Assembly (NCBI GenBank): GCA_018368455.1
Contig: JAGZEG010000001.1
Location: forward strand, 248,001-312,000
DNA: 64,000 bases
Reading direction: 5' to 3'
Source of the DNA: Coriobacteriia bacterium
Lineage (GTDB): Bacteria > Actinomycetota > Coriobacteriia > Coriobacteriales > UMGS124
Shown here: piece after piece, positions 16,978 through 25,548 of the stretch
Position numbering within the stretch: the stretch's first letter is position 1
Layout of the letters: the number at the start of each line of letters is the position of its first letter
Position numbers and translations under genes: made by a program
Notes under the pieces: model-generated
The model's input: only the letters and a program-made list of their open reading frames with translations
Databases searched by the model: none
Told to the model about the DNA's origin: nothing

Positions 16978-17019
16978 GCCCCCATGCTGCAATACCACGA
17001 CAGCATGGGGGCTTTTATT
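16978..17019 (+). terminator. Intrinsic terminator of the Nif11 peptide array
   Basis: GCCCCCATGCTG and CAGCATGGGGGC form a perfect 12-bp stem with an 18-nt loop, followed by TTTTATT. It lies 25 bp after the pseudogene stop and ends the plus-strand peptide transcript. Confidence 0.92.
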
Positions 17020-17050
17020 CTCTCCAAAGAGAAGGCTAGTACGCGACGCA

Positions 17051-17196
17051 GGGCTCGGGCCCTCTGCCCGCCGCGAGATTCCGCAGTGCAACGAGGAGGG
17101 GCAGGGGCGCGTTCCCATCTTAAGGAAACGCAACCCCTGCCCCTCCAGCGTTTCGGTACGAGGACTGCCCGGGCGCCGGGCAGAGGGCCCGAGCCC
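17051..17196 (-). repeat. Structured palindromic element, copy A (convergent spacer before leuS 3' end)
   Basis: A perfect 20-bp outer stem (17051-17070 with 17177-17196) encloses an internal loop and a second strong inner hairpin at about 17094-17148. Read on the minus strand, the loop strands are GGCAGTCCTCGTACCG and TGCACTGCGGAATCTCGCGG. The inner hairpin carries GCGT-TCCTTAAGAT-GGAACGC. The same loop and inner-tip sequences recur in copy B at 25324-25465, while the stems there differ in sequence but still pair. The spacer lies between the 3' ends of the peptide array and leuS. It may also end leuS transcription. No coding potential. Confidence 0.8.
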
Positions 17197-17209
17197 GTGC
17201 TGCCAGCGA

Positions 17210-19825
17210 CTACTTCGCCACGATGTTGACCAGCTTGTCAGGCACCGCGATCACCTTGACGACGCTCTTGCCCTCGAGCCATTTCGCGACGGCCTCGCGT
17301 CCTGCGGCCTCGAGCGTCTCGCGGTCGGCGCCGCGCGGCACGCTGATGCGGGCGCGAAGCTTTCCGCTCACCTGTACGGCCACCTCGACGTCGTCGGCCT
17401 TGGCTGCCTCGACGTCAAACGCCGGCCACGCCGCGTTGTACACAGAGCCGCTCTGGCCGAGCTGCGCGTGCCACAGCTCCTCAGCCCAGTGCGGGCAGAT
17501 GGGTGCCAGCGCGCGCACGATGTCGCTTGCGGCCAGGGCGCACAGGTTGGCGTCACGGCAAACGCCCGCACCGTCGGGACCGTCGGGGCCCTCCGTTGCG
17601 TTCAGGTAGGCGCTCGCCGCGTTCACGAGCTCCATGACAGCGGAGATGGCCGTGTTGAACTGCTGGCGGTCAAAATCGCGCGTGCACTGGGCTAGCGTGC
17701 GATGGATCTCGCGATAGAGCGTCTTGCCTGCCTCGTCGAGTGTGGCGACGTCGACGGCGGGCGCAGCGTCGGGAGCCTCCAGGGCCGCTGCGCCGGCGCT
17801 TCCGGCAAGCAGGCATGCGACGCGCCATGAGCGCTTGAGGAAACGGTTGCAGCCCTCAACGGCCTTCGGATCCCAGTCGAAGTCTTTCTCGGGCGGTGCG
17901 ATGAACAGGATGCTCAGACGCATCGTGTCGGCGCCGTACGGCTCGATGACCGACGACGGGGGCACGACGTTGCCCTTGGACTTCGACATCGTCTCGCCGT
18001 GCTCGTCCTTCACCATGCCCTGGCACAGCAGATTCGTGAACGGTTCGTCGATGGAGCACAAACCCAGGTCGCGGCAGACCTTCGTCCAGAAGCGCGAGTA
18101 GAGCAGGTGCAGGATGGCGTGCTCGATGCCGCCGATGTAGTTGTCGACGGGCATCCAGTGGTCGACGGCGTCCTTGGAGAAAGGCGCCGTGTCGTTGTGC
18201 GGGTCGCAGTAGCGCAGGTAGTACCAGCTCGAGCACGTGAACGTGTCCATCGTGTCCGTCTCGCGGCGGGCGGGACGGCCGCACACGGGACACGTCGTCT
18301 CGTAAAAGTCGGCGCACTGGGCCAGCGTCTCGCCGGCACCGAGGTCGAGGTTCTCGGGCAGCGTGACGGGCAGCTGGTCCTCGGGCACGGGCACGATGCC
18401 GCAGTGCTCGCAGTGAATGGCGGGGATGGGGTTGCCCCAGTAGCGCTGGCGCGAGATGAGCCAGTCACGCAGGCGGAACTGGACCGTGCGGTGGCCGGCA
18501 CCAGACGCCTCGAGGTCGGCGACGATGGCCGCCTCGCCCTCGGAGTGCTTGCCGCCCGTCATGCCGGTGTACTTGCCGGACTGGACGAGCGTGCCCTCCG
18601 TCACCATGGCGCTATCCCAGTCGACAGACGTCACGATGCGCCCCTGCTCGGCGTGCAGCTGCGGGTAGAGCGGGTCGTCCTCGCCCAGGATGATCGGAAT
18701 GATCGGCAGGTCATACTTGCGGGCGAACTCAAAGTCGCGCTGGTCGCCACAGGGCACGGCCATGACGGCGCCCGTGCCGTAGTCGGAGATGACGTAGTCG
18801 GCGACCCAGACGGGCACCTTCTCGCCATTGACGGGGTTGATGACGTAGCGGCCCGTGAACGCGCCGTGCTTCTCGAGGTCGCCCTGGGCGCGCTCGACGG
18901 CCGTGATCTTGGCGCTGCCCTCGATGACCTCGCGCACGCCGGCCTCATACTGCGTGCCGGCAACGAGGTCGAGCAGGCCCTTGTACTCGGGCGCGAGCAG
19001 GAAGAACGAGCAGCCGAACAGCGTGTCCGCGCGCGTCGTGAACACGGTGATCTTCGTGTCCGTCGCGTTGCCATCGGCGTCGCACAGCGTGAAGTCGACC
19101 TCGGCGCCCTCGGAGCGGCCGATCCAGTTGGCCTGCATCTGCTTGACGCGCTCGGGCCAGCCCGTCAGCTTGTCGAGGTCGTCAAGCAGCTCCTGGGCGT
19201 AGTCGGTGATCTTGAGGTACCACTGCTCGAGGTCGCGCTTCTCAGGCACGGAGCCGCAGCGCCAGCAGACGCCGTCGGTGACCTGCTCGTTGGCGAGCAC
19301 CGTCTTGCACGTGGGGCACCAGTTCACCGGACTCTTCTTGCGGTAGACGAGGCCGCGCTCCCACATCTTCTCGAACAGCCACTGGCCCCACTTGTAGTAC
19401 GAGGGGTCGCACGTGCGCACGAGGCGGTCATAGTCGTAGGAGAAGCCCATGCGGCGCATCGTGGCCAGGGCGTTGTCCATGTTCTTGTACGTCCAGGCGC
19501 CGGCCTGCGTGTGGTGCTTGATGGCCGCATTCTCGGCAGGCAGGCCGAACGCGTCGAAGCCCATGGGGTGCAACACGTCGTAGCCGCGCATGCGGGCCTG
19601 ACGCGCCATGGCGTCGCCGATCGTGTAGTTGCGGGCGTGACCCATGTGCAGGTCGCCTGAGGGGTATGGGAACATCTCGAGCACGTACTTCTTCGGCTTG
19701 GCCGGGTCCTCGTCCGTGGCATAGAGGTTCGTCTCGTCCCAGACCTTCTGCCACTTCGTCTCGATCGCCTGCGCGTCGTAGGCCGGGACGCGGCCCTCGG
19801 GACGCTCGGTATCGCTCTGCGTCAT
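17210..19825 (-). CDS. leuS: Leucyl-tRNA synthetase
   Basis: 871 residues. It has a Rossmann core with the HIGH-type motif HMGHARNY, a CP1 editing domain, a zinc-like CPTCKTV/CWRCGS insertion, the KMSKS motif (MSKSKGN), a WDPKAVEGCNRFLKRSW anticodon-binding helix region and a C-terminal domain. It charges tRNA-Leu. AGGAGG is directly adjacent to the ATG at 19834 and 9 nt before the ATG at 19825, so the second is chosen. No T-box was seen upstream. Confidence 0.96.
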   Translation of the reverse strand: MTQSDTERPEGRVPAYDAQAIETKWQKVWDETNLYATDEDPAKPKKYVLEMFPYPSGDLHMGHARNYTIGDAMARQARMRGYDVLHPMGFDAFGLPAENAAIKHHTQAGAWTYKNMDNALATMRRMGFSYDYDRLVRTCDPSYYKWGQWLFEKMWERGLVYRKKSPVNWCPTCKTVLANEQVTDGVCWRCGSVPEKRDLEQWYLKITDYAQELLDDLDKLTGWPERVKQMQANWIGRSEGAEVDFTLCDADGNATDTKITVFTTRADTLFGCSFFLLAPEYKGLLDLVAGTQYEAGVREVIEGSAKITAVERAQGDLEKHGAFTGRYVINPVNGEKVPVWVADYVISDYGTGAVMAVPCGDQRDFEFARKYDLPIIPIILGEDDPLYPQLHAEQGRIVTSVDWDSAMVTEGTLVQSGKYTGMTGGKHSEGEAAIVADLEASGAGHRTVQFRLRDWLISRQRYWGNPIPAIHCEHCGIVPVPEDQLPVTLPENLDLGAGETLAQCADFYETTCPVCGRPARRETDTMDTFTCSSWYYLRYCDPHNDTAPFSKDAVDHWMPVDNYIGGIEHAILHLLYSRFWTKVCRDLGLCSIDEPFTNLLCQGMVKDEHGETMSKSKGNVVPPSSVIEPYGADTMRLSILFIAPPEKDFDWDPKAVEGCNRFLKRSWRVACLLAGSAGAAALEAPDAAPAVDVATLDEAGKTLYREIHRTLAQCTRDFDRQQFNTAISAVMELVNAASAYLNATEGPDGPDGAGVCRDANLCALAASDIVRALAPICPHWAEELWHAQLGQSGSVYNAAWPAFDVEAAKADDVEVAVQVSGKLRARISVPRGADRETLEAAGREAVAKWLEGKSVVKVIAVPDKLVNIVAK

Positions 19826-19908
19826 GTCTGACATCCTCCTGTGCGTCGTGCGGTCCTATCGAAGGCGAGATCCTGCGCCCGCTGGACGCCTCGCCTGAGA
19901 TACGCGAA

Positions 19909-19944
19909 GCGCGGCGGGAGTCCGTGGGGCGTCTCCCGCCGCGC
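19909..19944 (-). terminator. GC-rich hairpin between guaB and leuS
   Basis: GCGCGGCGGGAG pairs with CTCCCGCCGCGC over 12 bp with a 12-nt loop, 57 bp after the guaB stop. There is no T-run on either side, so it may terminate weakly or stabilise the guaB mRNA end. Confidence 0.6.
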
Positions 19945-20001
19945 ATAAACGTGCTGGTTCAGCTGCGAAGCATTGCTTGGGCAGCGCGTCGCAGGCCGCG
20001 G

Positions 20002-21525
20002 TTACTCTGCGTTCGTACCCGTGACCGTCTGGTTTGCGTTCTTGACGACGACGTCATGCGCGCCGCCCTCAACGAGCGACGTGGCGCTGACGAGCGTGAT
20101 CTTGGCCTTCTCCTGCAGCTCGGGGATCGTGAGCGCGCCGCAGTTGCACATGGTGGAGCGCACCTTGGCAAGCGAGCCCGCCACACCGTCCTTCAGCGAG
20201 CCCGCGTAGGGAACGTAGGAGTCGACGCCCTCGACGAACGACATGGAGCTCTTCTTGCCGCCCAGGTCGTAGCGCTGCCAGTTGCGGGCGCGCGCCGAGC
20301 CCTCGCCCCAGTACTCCTTCATGTACGTTCCGTTCACGTTGACGCGGCGGCTGTTCGACTCATCGAAGCGAGCGAAGTAGCGGCCGAGCATCATGAAGTC
20401 GGCACCCATGGCAAGGGCGAGCGTCATGTGGTAGTCGTGCACGATGCCGCCGTCGGAGCACACGGGCACGTAGACGCCCGTCTCCTCGAAGTAGCGATCG
20501 CGCTCGGCGCACACGTCGATGAGGGCCGTGGCCTGGCCACGACCGATGCCCTTCTGCTCGCGCGTGATGCAGATGGAGCCGCCACCGATGCCGACCTTCA
20601 CGAAGTCGGCGCCGGCCTCAGCCAGGAAGCGGAAGCCCTCGGCGTCGACGACGTTGCCGGCACCCACGGGGATGTCCTCGCCGTAGTTGGCGCGAATCCA
20701 GTCGAGCGTGCGCTTCTGCCACTCCGAATAGCCCTCGGACGAGTCGATGCACAGTGCGTCGACGCCGGCCTCGATGAGGGCAGGGACACGCTCGGCGTAG
20801 TCGCGCGTGTTGATGCCAGCGCCTACCATGTAGCTCTTGTGCTTGTCGAGCAGCTCGTTGGGGTTGGCCTTGTGCGAGTCGTAGTCCTTGCGGAACACGA
20901 GGTAAAGCAGGCGGCCCTCATCGTCGACGACAGGCAGCGAGTTGAGCTTGTTGTCCCAGATGATGTCGTTGGCCTCGGACAGGGTGCACGTGGACGGGGC
21001 GCAAACGAGCTTCTCGCGCGGCGTCATGAACTCGGAGACCTTCGTGGAGGGATCCATGCGCGAGACGCGGTAGTCGCGGCTCGTAACGATGCCAACGAGA
21101 CGCGAGCCGGGCGTGCCGTCGGCCGTGACGGGCATCGTGGAGTGGCCCGTGCGCTCCTTGAGCTCGAGGACGTCGGCGAGCGTCATGTCGGGCGACAGGT
21201 TGGAGTCGCTCTTGACGAAGCCGGCCTTGTAGCTCTTGACCTCGCGAACCATCGCGGCTTCCTGCTCGGGCGTCTGCGAACCGTAGATGAACGACATGCC
21301 GCCCTCAGTGGCCAGAGACACGGCCATGCGCGTGCCGGAAACGGCCTGCATGATGGCCGAGACCATCGGGATGTTGAGGGTGATGCGCGGCTCTTCGTCG
21401 CGGCGGAACTTCGTGAGCGGCGTCTTGAGGCTCACCCTCTCAGGGATGCACTCGGAGGAGCTGTATCCCGGAACGAGCAGGTACTCGCTGAACGTGTGCG
21501 CAGCCTCGGGGTAGTAGTACGCCAT
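20002..21525 (-). CDS. guaB: Inosine-5'-monophosphate dehydrogenase
   Basis: 507 residues. A TIM-barrel oxidoreductase is interrupted by a CBS pair (KVSEFMTP, NSLPVVDDEGRL). The catalytic loop GGGSICITREQKGIGRGQ holds the active-site Cys, followed by PVCSDGGIVHDYHMTLALAMGAD and the mobile flap region. It oxidises IMP to XMP, the committed step to GMP, using NAD+. AAAGGAACCGGTAG precedes ATG 21525. A perfect hairpin GTGGGACG-GGGA-CGTCCCAC stands in its leader at about 21562-21581. Confidence 0.95.
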   Translation of the reverse strand: MAYYYPEAAHTFSEYLLVPGYSSSECIPERVSLKTPLTKFRRDEEPRITLNIPMVSAIMQAVSGTRMAVSLATEGGMSFIYGSQTPEQEAAMVREVKSYKAGFVKSDSNLSPDMTLADVLELKERTGHSTMPVTADGTPGSRLVGIVTSRDYRVSRMDPSTKVSEFMTPREKLVCAPSTCTLSEANDIIWDNKLNSLPVVDDEGRLLYLVFRKDYDSHKANPNELLDKHKSYMVGAGINTRDYAERVPALIEAGVDALCIDSSEGYSEWQKRTLDWIRANYGEDIPVGAGNVVDAEGFRFLAEAGADFVKVGIGGGSICITREQKGIGRGQATALIDVCAERDRYFEETGVYVPVCSDGGIVHDYHMTLALAMGADFMMLGRYFARFDESNSRRVNVNGTYMKEYWGEGSARARNWQRYDLGGKKSSMSFVEGVDSYVPYAGSLKDGVAGSLAKVRSTMCNCGALTIPELQEKAKITLVSATSLVEGGAHDVVVKNANQTVTGTNAE

Positions 21526-21675
21526 CTACCGGTTCCTTTCTGTAGTCACCCTCTCCGACGGTGGGACGGGGACGTCCCACCCCGCGACGACGCTGGGTCA
21601 CCGTCACGGGGGCATTTGCTGAATTGTATGCGAAGGCAACCGCCGAACTGCTCGCGATGTTCGCTCTCTTGAAAC

Positions 21676-21684
21676 TGATACAAT
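21676..21684 (+). promoter_or_regulatory. Extended -10 promoter element upstream of the DegV gene
   Basis: TGATACAAT is an extended -10 (TGn plus TACAAT), 66 bp before the degV ATG. A second TACAAT on the minus strand at about 21624-21629 could be the guaB -10, making this a divergent promoter region. No strong -35 is visible for either. Confidence 0.45.
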
Positions 21685-21750
21685 GCGCACGTCAACACAC
21701 CTGTTCCACAACTACGCCCCATCCGAGGCAGTTTATCAAGGAGGCAAGCC

Positions 21751-22650
21751 ATGAGCTTCTCCATCCTGACCGACACGAGCTGCAACCTGCCGACGGAGCT
21801 CGTCAAGGAGTATGAGCTCGCGATGATGCCGCTGCGCTATCTCATCGACGGCCAGGAGTATGCGAGCTTCACCGACGGCGTCCAGGCCGACTTCAGCGCG
21901 TTCTATGACAAGCTGCGCTCGGGCAAGGTCGCCACGACGTCGCTCGCTGATGCCGCCGAGGCCCAGCACCTGGCGCGCGAGCTGCTCGAGCAGGGCGAGG
22001 ACGTTCTCTACATCGGCTTTTCCTCTGGCCTGTCAGGCACGTACGAGCTCGTGTCGCGCGTCTTGGGTGAGCTCGCGGCCGAATACCCCCATCGCAAGCT
22101 GCTGTGCGTGGACTCGCTGGCCGCCAGCGCAGGTCAGGGTCTGCTCATCACGTACGTCGCCCGCATGCGCGAGCAGGGGCACTCCATCGAGGAGTGCTAC
22201 GCGTGGGCCCTCGAGCACCGCCTGAACATCTGTCACTGGTTCACGGTCGATGACCTCATGTTCCTCAAGCGCGGTGGACGTGTCTCGGCCGTGTCCGCCG
22301 TGTTCGGCACGGCGCTGGGCATCAAGCCCGTCATGCACGTCGACGTGGACGGAACGCTCAAGGTCGTCGACAAGGTGCGCGGCCGCCGCAAGTCCATCTC
22401 CGCCCTGCTCGACCATCTCGTGAACTCGACGCCGGTGGAGCCGTTGTCCCAGCGGCCGATTTACATTTCGCACGGCGACTGCTACGACGACGCCAAGCTG
22501 CTGGCCGACATGATCATGGAACGGTGCTCCAACCCGTCCGACCCGATGCCATATCCGCTCATCACCTACGTCGATCCCGTCATCGGCGCGCACTCCGGAC
22601 CGGGTACGCTCGCGCTGTTCTACTACGACGCGGAGGCATCTCACCGCTAG
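21751..22650 (+). CDS. DegV family fatty-acid-binding protein (FakB-type)
   Basis: 299 residues. The DegV start SFSILTDTSCNLP is followed by ATTSLADAAE and FSSGLSGTYE, which bind the fatty acid carboxylate, and a C-terminal domain with THGD-like ISHGDCYDDA. FakB proteins present exogenous fatty acids to the kinase FakA, and the product acyl-phosphate feeds phospholipid synthesis. A FakA-like DAK2 protein is encoded at 50995-52626 and plsX at 44774-45775, which fits this role. Direct lipid binding is inferred from family. AAGGAGG stands 6 nt before ATG 21751. Confidence 0.9.
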   Translation: MSFSILTDTSCNLPTELVKEYELAMMPLRYLIDGQEYASFTDGVQADFSAFYDKLRSGKVATTSLADAAEAQHLARELLEQGEDVLYIGFSSGLSGTYELVSRVLGELAAEYPHRKLLCVDSLAASAGQGLLITYVARMREQGHSIEECYAWALEHRLNICHWFTVDDLMFLKRGGRVSAVSAVFGTALGIKPVMHVDVDGTLKVVDKVRGRRKSISALLDHLVNSTPVEPLSQRPIYISHGDCYDDAKLLADMIMERCSNPSDPMPYPLITYVDPVIGAHSGPGTLALFYYDAEASHR

Positions 22651-22678
22651 GCCTCGCTCCCCCTGGCACATCTTCCCA

Positions 22679-22730
22679 GGCCGTCAGTCCCCTCGCCTTT
22701 CGTCGAGTGTGGGCTGACGGCCTCATTTTT
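22679..22730 (+). terminator. Intrinsic terminator of the DegV gene
   Basis: GGCCGTCAGTCC pairs with GGGCTGACGGCC around a 20-nt loop, followed by TCATTTTT. It lies 28 bp after the degV stop. Beyond it (22731-22883) is an AT-rich stretch with a TATAGT near 22793 that could be the -10 of the amino-acid importer operon. Confidence 0.85.
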
Positions 22731-22883
22731 GTGGCCGCTTGAACGGCGAAACGTTTTTTCTGAATGCCGAGTCTATGCATTAGAAAGAAAGATATAGTGC
22801 AAATATGCATGTCGGCCGCATTCAGTCGACGTTGCACACGTGAGTTGGATGTGCCTTGGGGCACTGTTGCGAAGGAGCATTTC

Positions 22884-23741
22884 ATGGTCGTCACTCGTCG
22901 TCGTTTCTGCGCTGCCACTGCCGGGCTCGCCGTTGGCCTGCTTGCGGGCGGCAGCATGGCGTTTGCTTCCGACAAGCCCGCGTTCACCACGGTGGCAGAG
23001 GGCGTGCTCACGATGGGCACGAACGCCGCGTTCCCTCCCTACGAGTACTATGACGGTGACACGATCATCGGGATCGACGCTGACGTGGCTGCCCTCATCG
23101 CCGAGAAGCTCGGCCTGACGCTCGAGATCCAGGACATGGACTTCGGCTCCATCATCACGGCCGTCCAGACGGGCAAGATCGACATGGGCGTCGCTGGCAT
23201 GACCGTCAACGACGAGCGCAAGAAGAACGTCAACTTCACGGACTCCTACGCCACGGGCATCCAGGTCATCATCGTTCCGGAGGGCTCCGAGATCACCGGC
23301 CCTGACTCGCTGGCAGAGAACACCGACTACCTCATCGGCGTGCAGGAGAATACGACGGGTCACATCTACTGCTCCGACGACTATGGCGAGGATCGCGTCA
23401 TCCCCTACACGAACGGCGCTACCGCCGTCCAGGCCCTCCTGAACGGCAAGGTCGACTGCGTCGTCATCGACAACGAGCCTGCCAAGAACTTCGTGGCCGC
23501 CAACCCCGGCCTCAAGATCCTCGACACGGAGTACGTCAAGGAGGACTACGCCATCGCCGTCAGCAAGGACAACGACGCCCTGCTCGAGGCCATCAACGGT
23601 GCCCTCAAGGAGCTCATCGCCGACGGCAGCGTCCAGGAGGTCCTCGACACGTACATCGGCGACCACGACGGCGAGGCTGCCGGTTCGTCTGTCGCTGACA
23701 CGAAGGCGTCCTCTGACAGCGCGGCTGCCGACAAGAAGTAA
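22884..23741 (+). CDS. Polar amino-acid ABC transporter, substrate-binding protein with Tat-like signal
   Basis: 285 residues of the SBP_bac_3 family (LTMGTNAAFPPYEYYDGD, GIDADVAALIAEKLG, FGSIITAVQTGKIDMGVAGMT). It captures a polar amino acid outside the membrane for the following permease and ATPase. The signal sequence starts with TRRRFCAATAGLAVG, a twin-arginine-like motif, and ends near AFAS with no lipobox Cys. An Ala/Ser/Asp/Lys tail ends the protein. ATG 22884 with GAAGGAG is preferred; the frame opens earlier at 22764 without support. The substrate (Gln, Glu, Arg or similar) cannot be fixed from sequence. Confidence 0.9.
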   Translation: MVVTRRRFCAATAGLAVGLLAGGSMAFASDKPAFTTVAEGVLTMGTNAAFPPYEYYDGDTIIGIDADVAALIAEKLGLTLEIQDMDFGSIITAVQTGKIDMGVAGMTVNDERKKNVNFTDSYATGIQVIIVPEGSEITGPDSLAENTDYLIGVQENTTGHIYCSDDYGEDRVIPYTNGATAVQALLNGKVDCVVIDNEPAKNFVAANPGLKILDTEYVKEDYAIAVSKDNDALLEAINGALKELIADGSVQEVLDTYIGDHDGEAAGSSVADTKASSDSAAADKK

Positions 23742-23794
23742 CGGGCGACTTTCTCCCGTCGCTTCCGGCGGGCTACGTCGTGCGGGATAGGACG

Positions 23795-23841
23795 AAGGGT
23801 CGGGCGGCCGTGAGCTTCGTGGTCACCTGACCCTTTCTTTT
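23795..23841 (+). promoter_or_regulatory. Intercistronic hairpin with T-rich tail (partial terminator)
   Basis: AAGGGTC and GACCCTT close an imperfect long hairpin of about 40 nt between the binding-protein and permease genes, followed by TCTTTT. Such attenuating structures let the binding protein be made in excess over the membrane subunits. Confidence 0.55.
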
Positions 23842-23856
23842 GAAAGGGGTGCGCCT

Positions 23857-24591
23857 GTGGAAGAGTTCATACAGACCATCCAGCAGGGCTTCTACCAGAC
23901 ATTCATCTATCAGGACAACTACACGTACTTCCTGAATGGCATCGTCGTCACGCTCGAGGTCGCAGCGCTCGCCTGCATACTCGGCCTCATCCTGGGCGTG
24001 CTGGCGGCCATCATCCGATCGGCGCATGACCAGCAGCAGCCCGGGCGGCGCAAGAACCCCATCCTCGGGTTCTTCAACGCCGTAGCCGTCGTCTACATCA
24101 CGGTCATCCGCGGCACGCCGACGATGGTACAGCTGCTCATCATGTGGTTCGTCGTGTGGGCCTCGGCGCGTGCGACGCAGCCGAACATGATCGCGTGCGC
24201 CGTCGTGACATTCGGCCTCAACTCAGGCGCCTACGTGGCCGAGATCGTGCGCTCGGGCATCATGTCCGTTGACTCGGGCCAGATGGAGGCCGGCCGCTCG
24301 CTCGGCCTGTCGTACGCCACGACCATGCGTTGCGTCATCATCCCCCAGGCGTTCAAGAACATCCTGCCCGCCCTGGGCAACGAAGCGATCACGCTCATGA
24401 AGGAGACGTCCATCGTCACGGTCATCGGGCTGAAGGACCTGACGAAGGGCGCGATGATCATCCAGGGCAACACGTTCCAGGCGCTCATTCCGTTCGTGGC
24501 CATCGCCCTCATCTACCTGGCGCTTGTCATGATCCTATCGTTCGTGTTCGGCGCCATCGAGAGGAGGCTGCGTCAAAGTGATTACCGTTAA
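23857..24591 (+). CDS. Polar amino-acid ABC transporter, permease
   Basis: 244 residues, HEQRO/GlnP family, with four to five membrane segments (IVVTLEVAALACILGLILGVLAAI and others). It has the EAA loop EAGRSLGLSYATTMRCVIIPQAFKNILPALGNE, which contacts the ATPase. It begins at GTG 23857 with AAAGGGG upstream and overlaps the ATPase gene by 14 nt, so the two are translationally coupled. Confidence 0.93.
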   Translation: MEEFIQTIQQGFYQTFIYQDNYTYFLNGIVVTLEVAALACILGLILGVLAAIIRSAHDQQQPGRRKNPILGFFNAVAVVYITVIRGTPTMVQLLIMWFVVWASARATQPNMIACAVVTFGLNSGAYVAEIVRSGIMSVDSGQMEAGRSLGLSYATTMRCVIIPQAFKNILPALGNEAITLMKETSIVTVIGLKDLTKGAMIIQGNTFQALIPFVAIALIYLALVMILSFVFGAIERRLRQSDYR

Positions 24592-25300
24592 TCACCTCGT
24601 CAAGGCGTTTGGCGACCACGTGGTGCTCAATGACGTCAGCGAGCACATAGCCCCTGGCGAGAAGGTCGTCATCATCGGGCCGTCAGGCTCGGGCAAGTCG
24701 ACGTTCCTCCGCTGCCTGAACCTGCTGGAGGTGCCGACGTCGGGCCAGATCGTGTTCGACGGCCAGGACATCACGCGCCCCCACGTTGACGTCGACGCCG
24801 TGCGCCGCCAGATGTGCATGGTGTTCCAGCACTTCAACCTGTTCAGCAACCTGTCCGTGAAGCGCAACCTCACACTGGCGCCGACGAAGCTCAGGCTCAT
24901 GGGCGCAGAGGAGGCTGAGACAGAGGCGAAGCGCCTGCTTGAGCGCGTCGGCCTGCCCGACAAGGCAGACGCCTATCCCAGCCAGCTCTCCGGCGGCCAG
25001 AAGCAGCGCATCGCCATCGCCCGCTCGCTCATGATGCGCCCGAAGGTCATGCTGTTCGACGAGCCCACGAGCGCCCTGGATCCTGAGATGGTCGGCGAGG
25101 TCCTCGGGATCATGCGCGAGCTTGCGCAGGACAACATGACGATGGTCGTCGTGACGCACGAGATGGGCTTTGCGCGCGAGGTCGCGAGCCGCGTCCTGTT
25201 CATGGATGGAGGAAACATCGTCGAGCAGGGCTCCCCTGCCGAGCTGTTTGCCCACCCCAAGGAGAAGCGCACGCAAGACTTCCTGAGCAAGGTGCTCTAG
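24578..25300 (+). CDS. Polar amino-acid ABC transporter, ATP-binding protein
   Basis: 240 residues, GlnQ family. The motifs are Walker A GPSGSGKST, Q-loop MVFQHFNLF, signature LSGGQKQRIAIARSL, Walker B VMLFDEPTSALDPE and H-loop VVVTHEMGFA. It starts at GTG 24578 inside the permease gene. It completes a three-gene importer, ending before the structured repeat at 25324-25465. Confidence 0.95.
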   Translation: MITVNHLVKAFGDHVVLNDVSEHIAPGEKVVIIGPSGSGKSTFLRCLNLLEVPTSGQIVFDGQDITRPHVDVDAVRRQMCMVFQHFNLFSNLSVKRNLTLAPTKLRLMGAEEAETEAKRLLERVGLPDKADAYPSQLSGGQKQRIAIARSLMMRPKVMLFDEPTSALDPEMVGEVLGIMRELAQDNMTMVVVTHEMGFAREVASRVLFMDGGNIVEQGSPAELFAHPKEKRTQDFLSKVL

Positions 25301-25323
25301 CCCGTCTTCCTGACCAGCCGGAC

Positions 25324-25465
25324 CGTGGGGTAATTCATCCGGCGCTCAGACAGTCCTCGTCCCGCACATGCAGAGGGGCGGAAGCTGCGTATCCTAAAGA
25401 TAGGAACGCAACTTCCGCCCCTCTTTTATGCACTGCGGAACTCGCGGCGGACGAAATACCCCACG
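25324..25465 (+). repeat. Structured palindromic element, copy B (convergent spacer glnQ-like / hemH)
   Basis: The outer stem CGTGGGGTA/TACCCCACG, extended by an imperfect TTCATCCG/CGGACGAA, encloses conserved loop strands GCTCAGACAGTCCTCG and TGCACTGCGGAACTCGCGG. A strong inner hairpin at about 25372-25424 (GAGGGGCGGAAG arms) has the tip GCGTATCCTAAAGAT-AGGAACGC. The loops and tip match copy A at 17051-17196. The inner hairpin is followed by CTTTTATG and may double as a terminator for the importer operon. It sits between convergent genes. Confidence 0.8.
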
Positions 25466-25548
25466 TTCCTCCGATGGCCACGGCACGCGAATGCAATGTG
25501 GAAGCGCCGGATGACATACCCGTCGACCCGGCAGGTTGAAGGAACCTC

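Noticed and set aside
19826..20001. T-box search upstream of leuS
   Set aside because: The gap to guaB is short and contains only a GC hairpin; no specifier or TGG contact was found.
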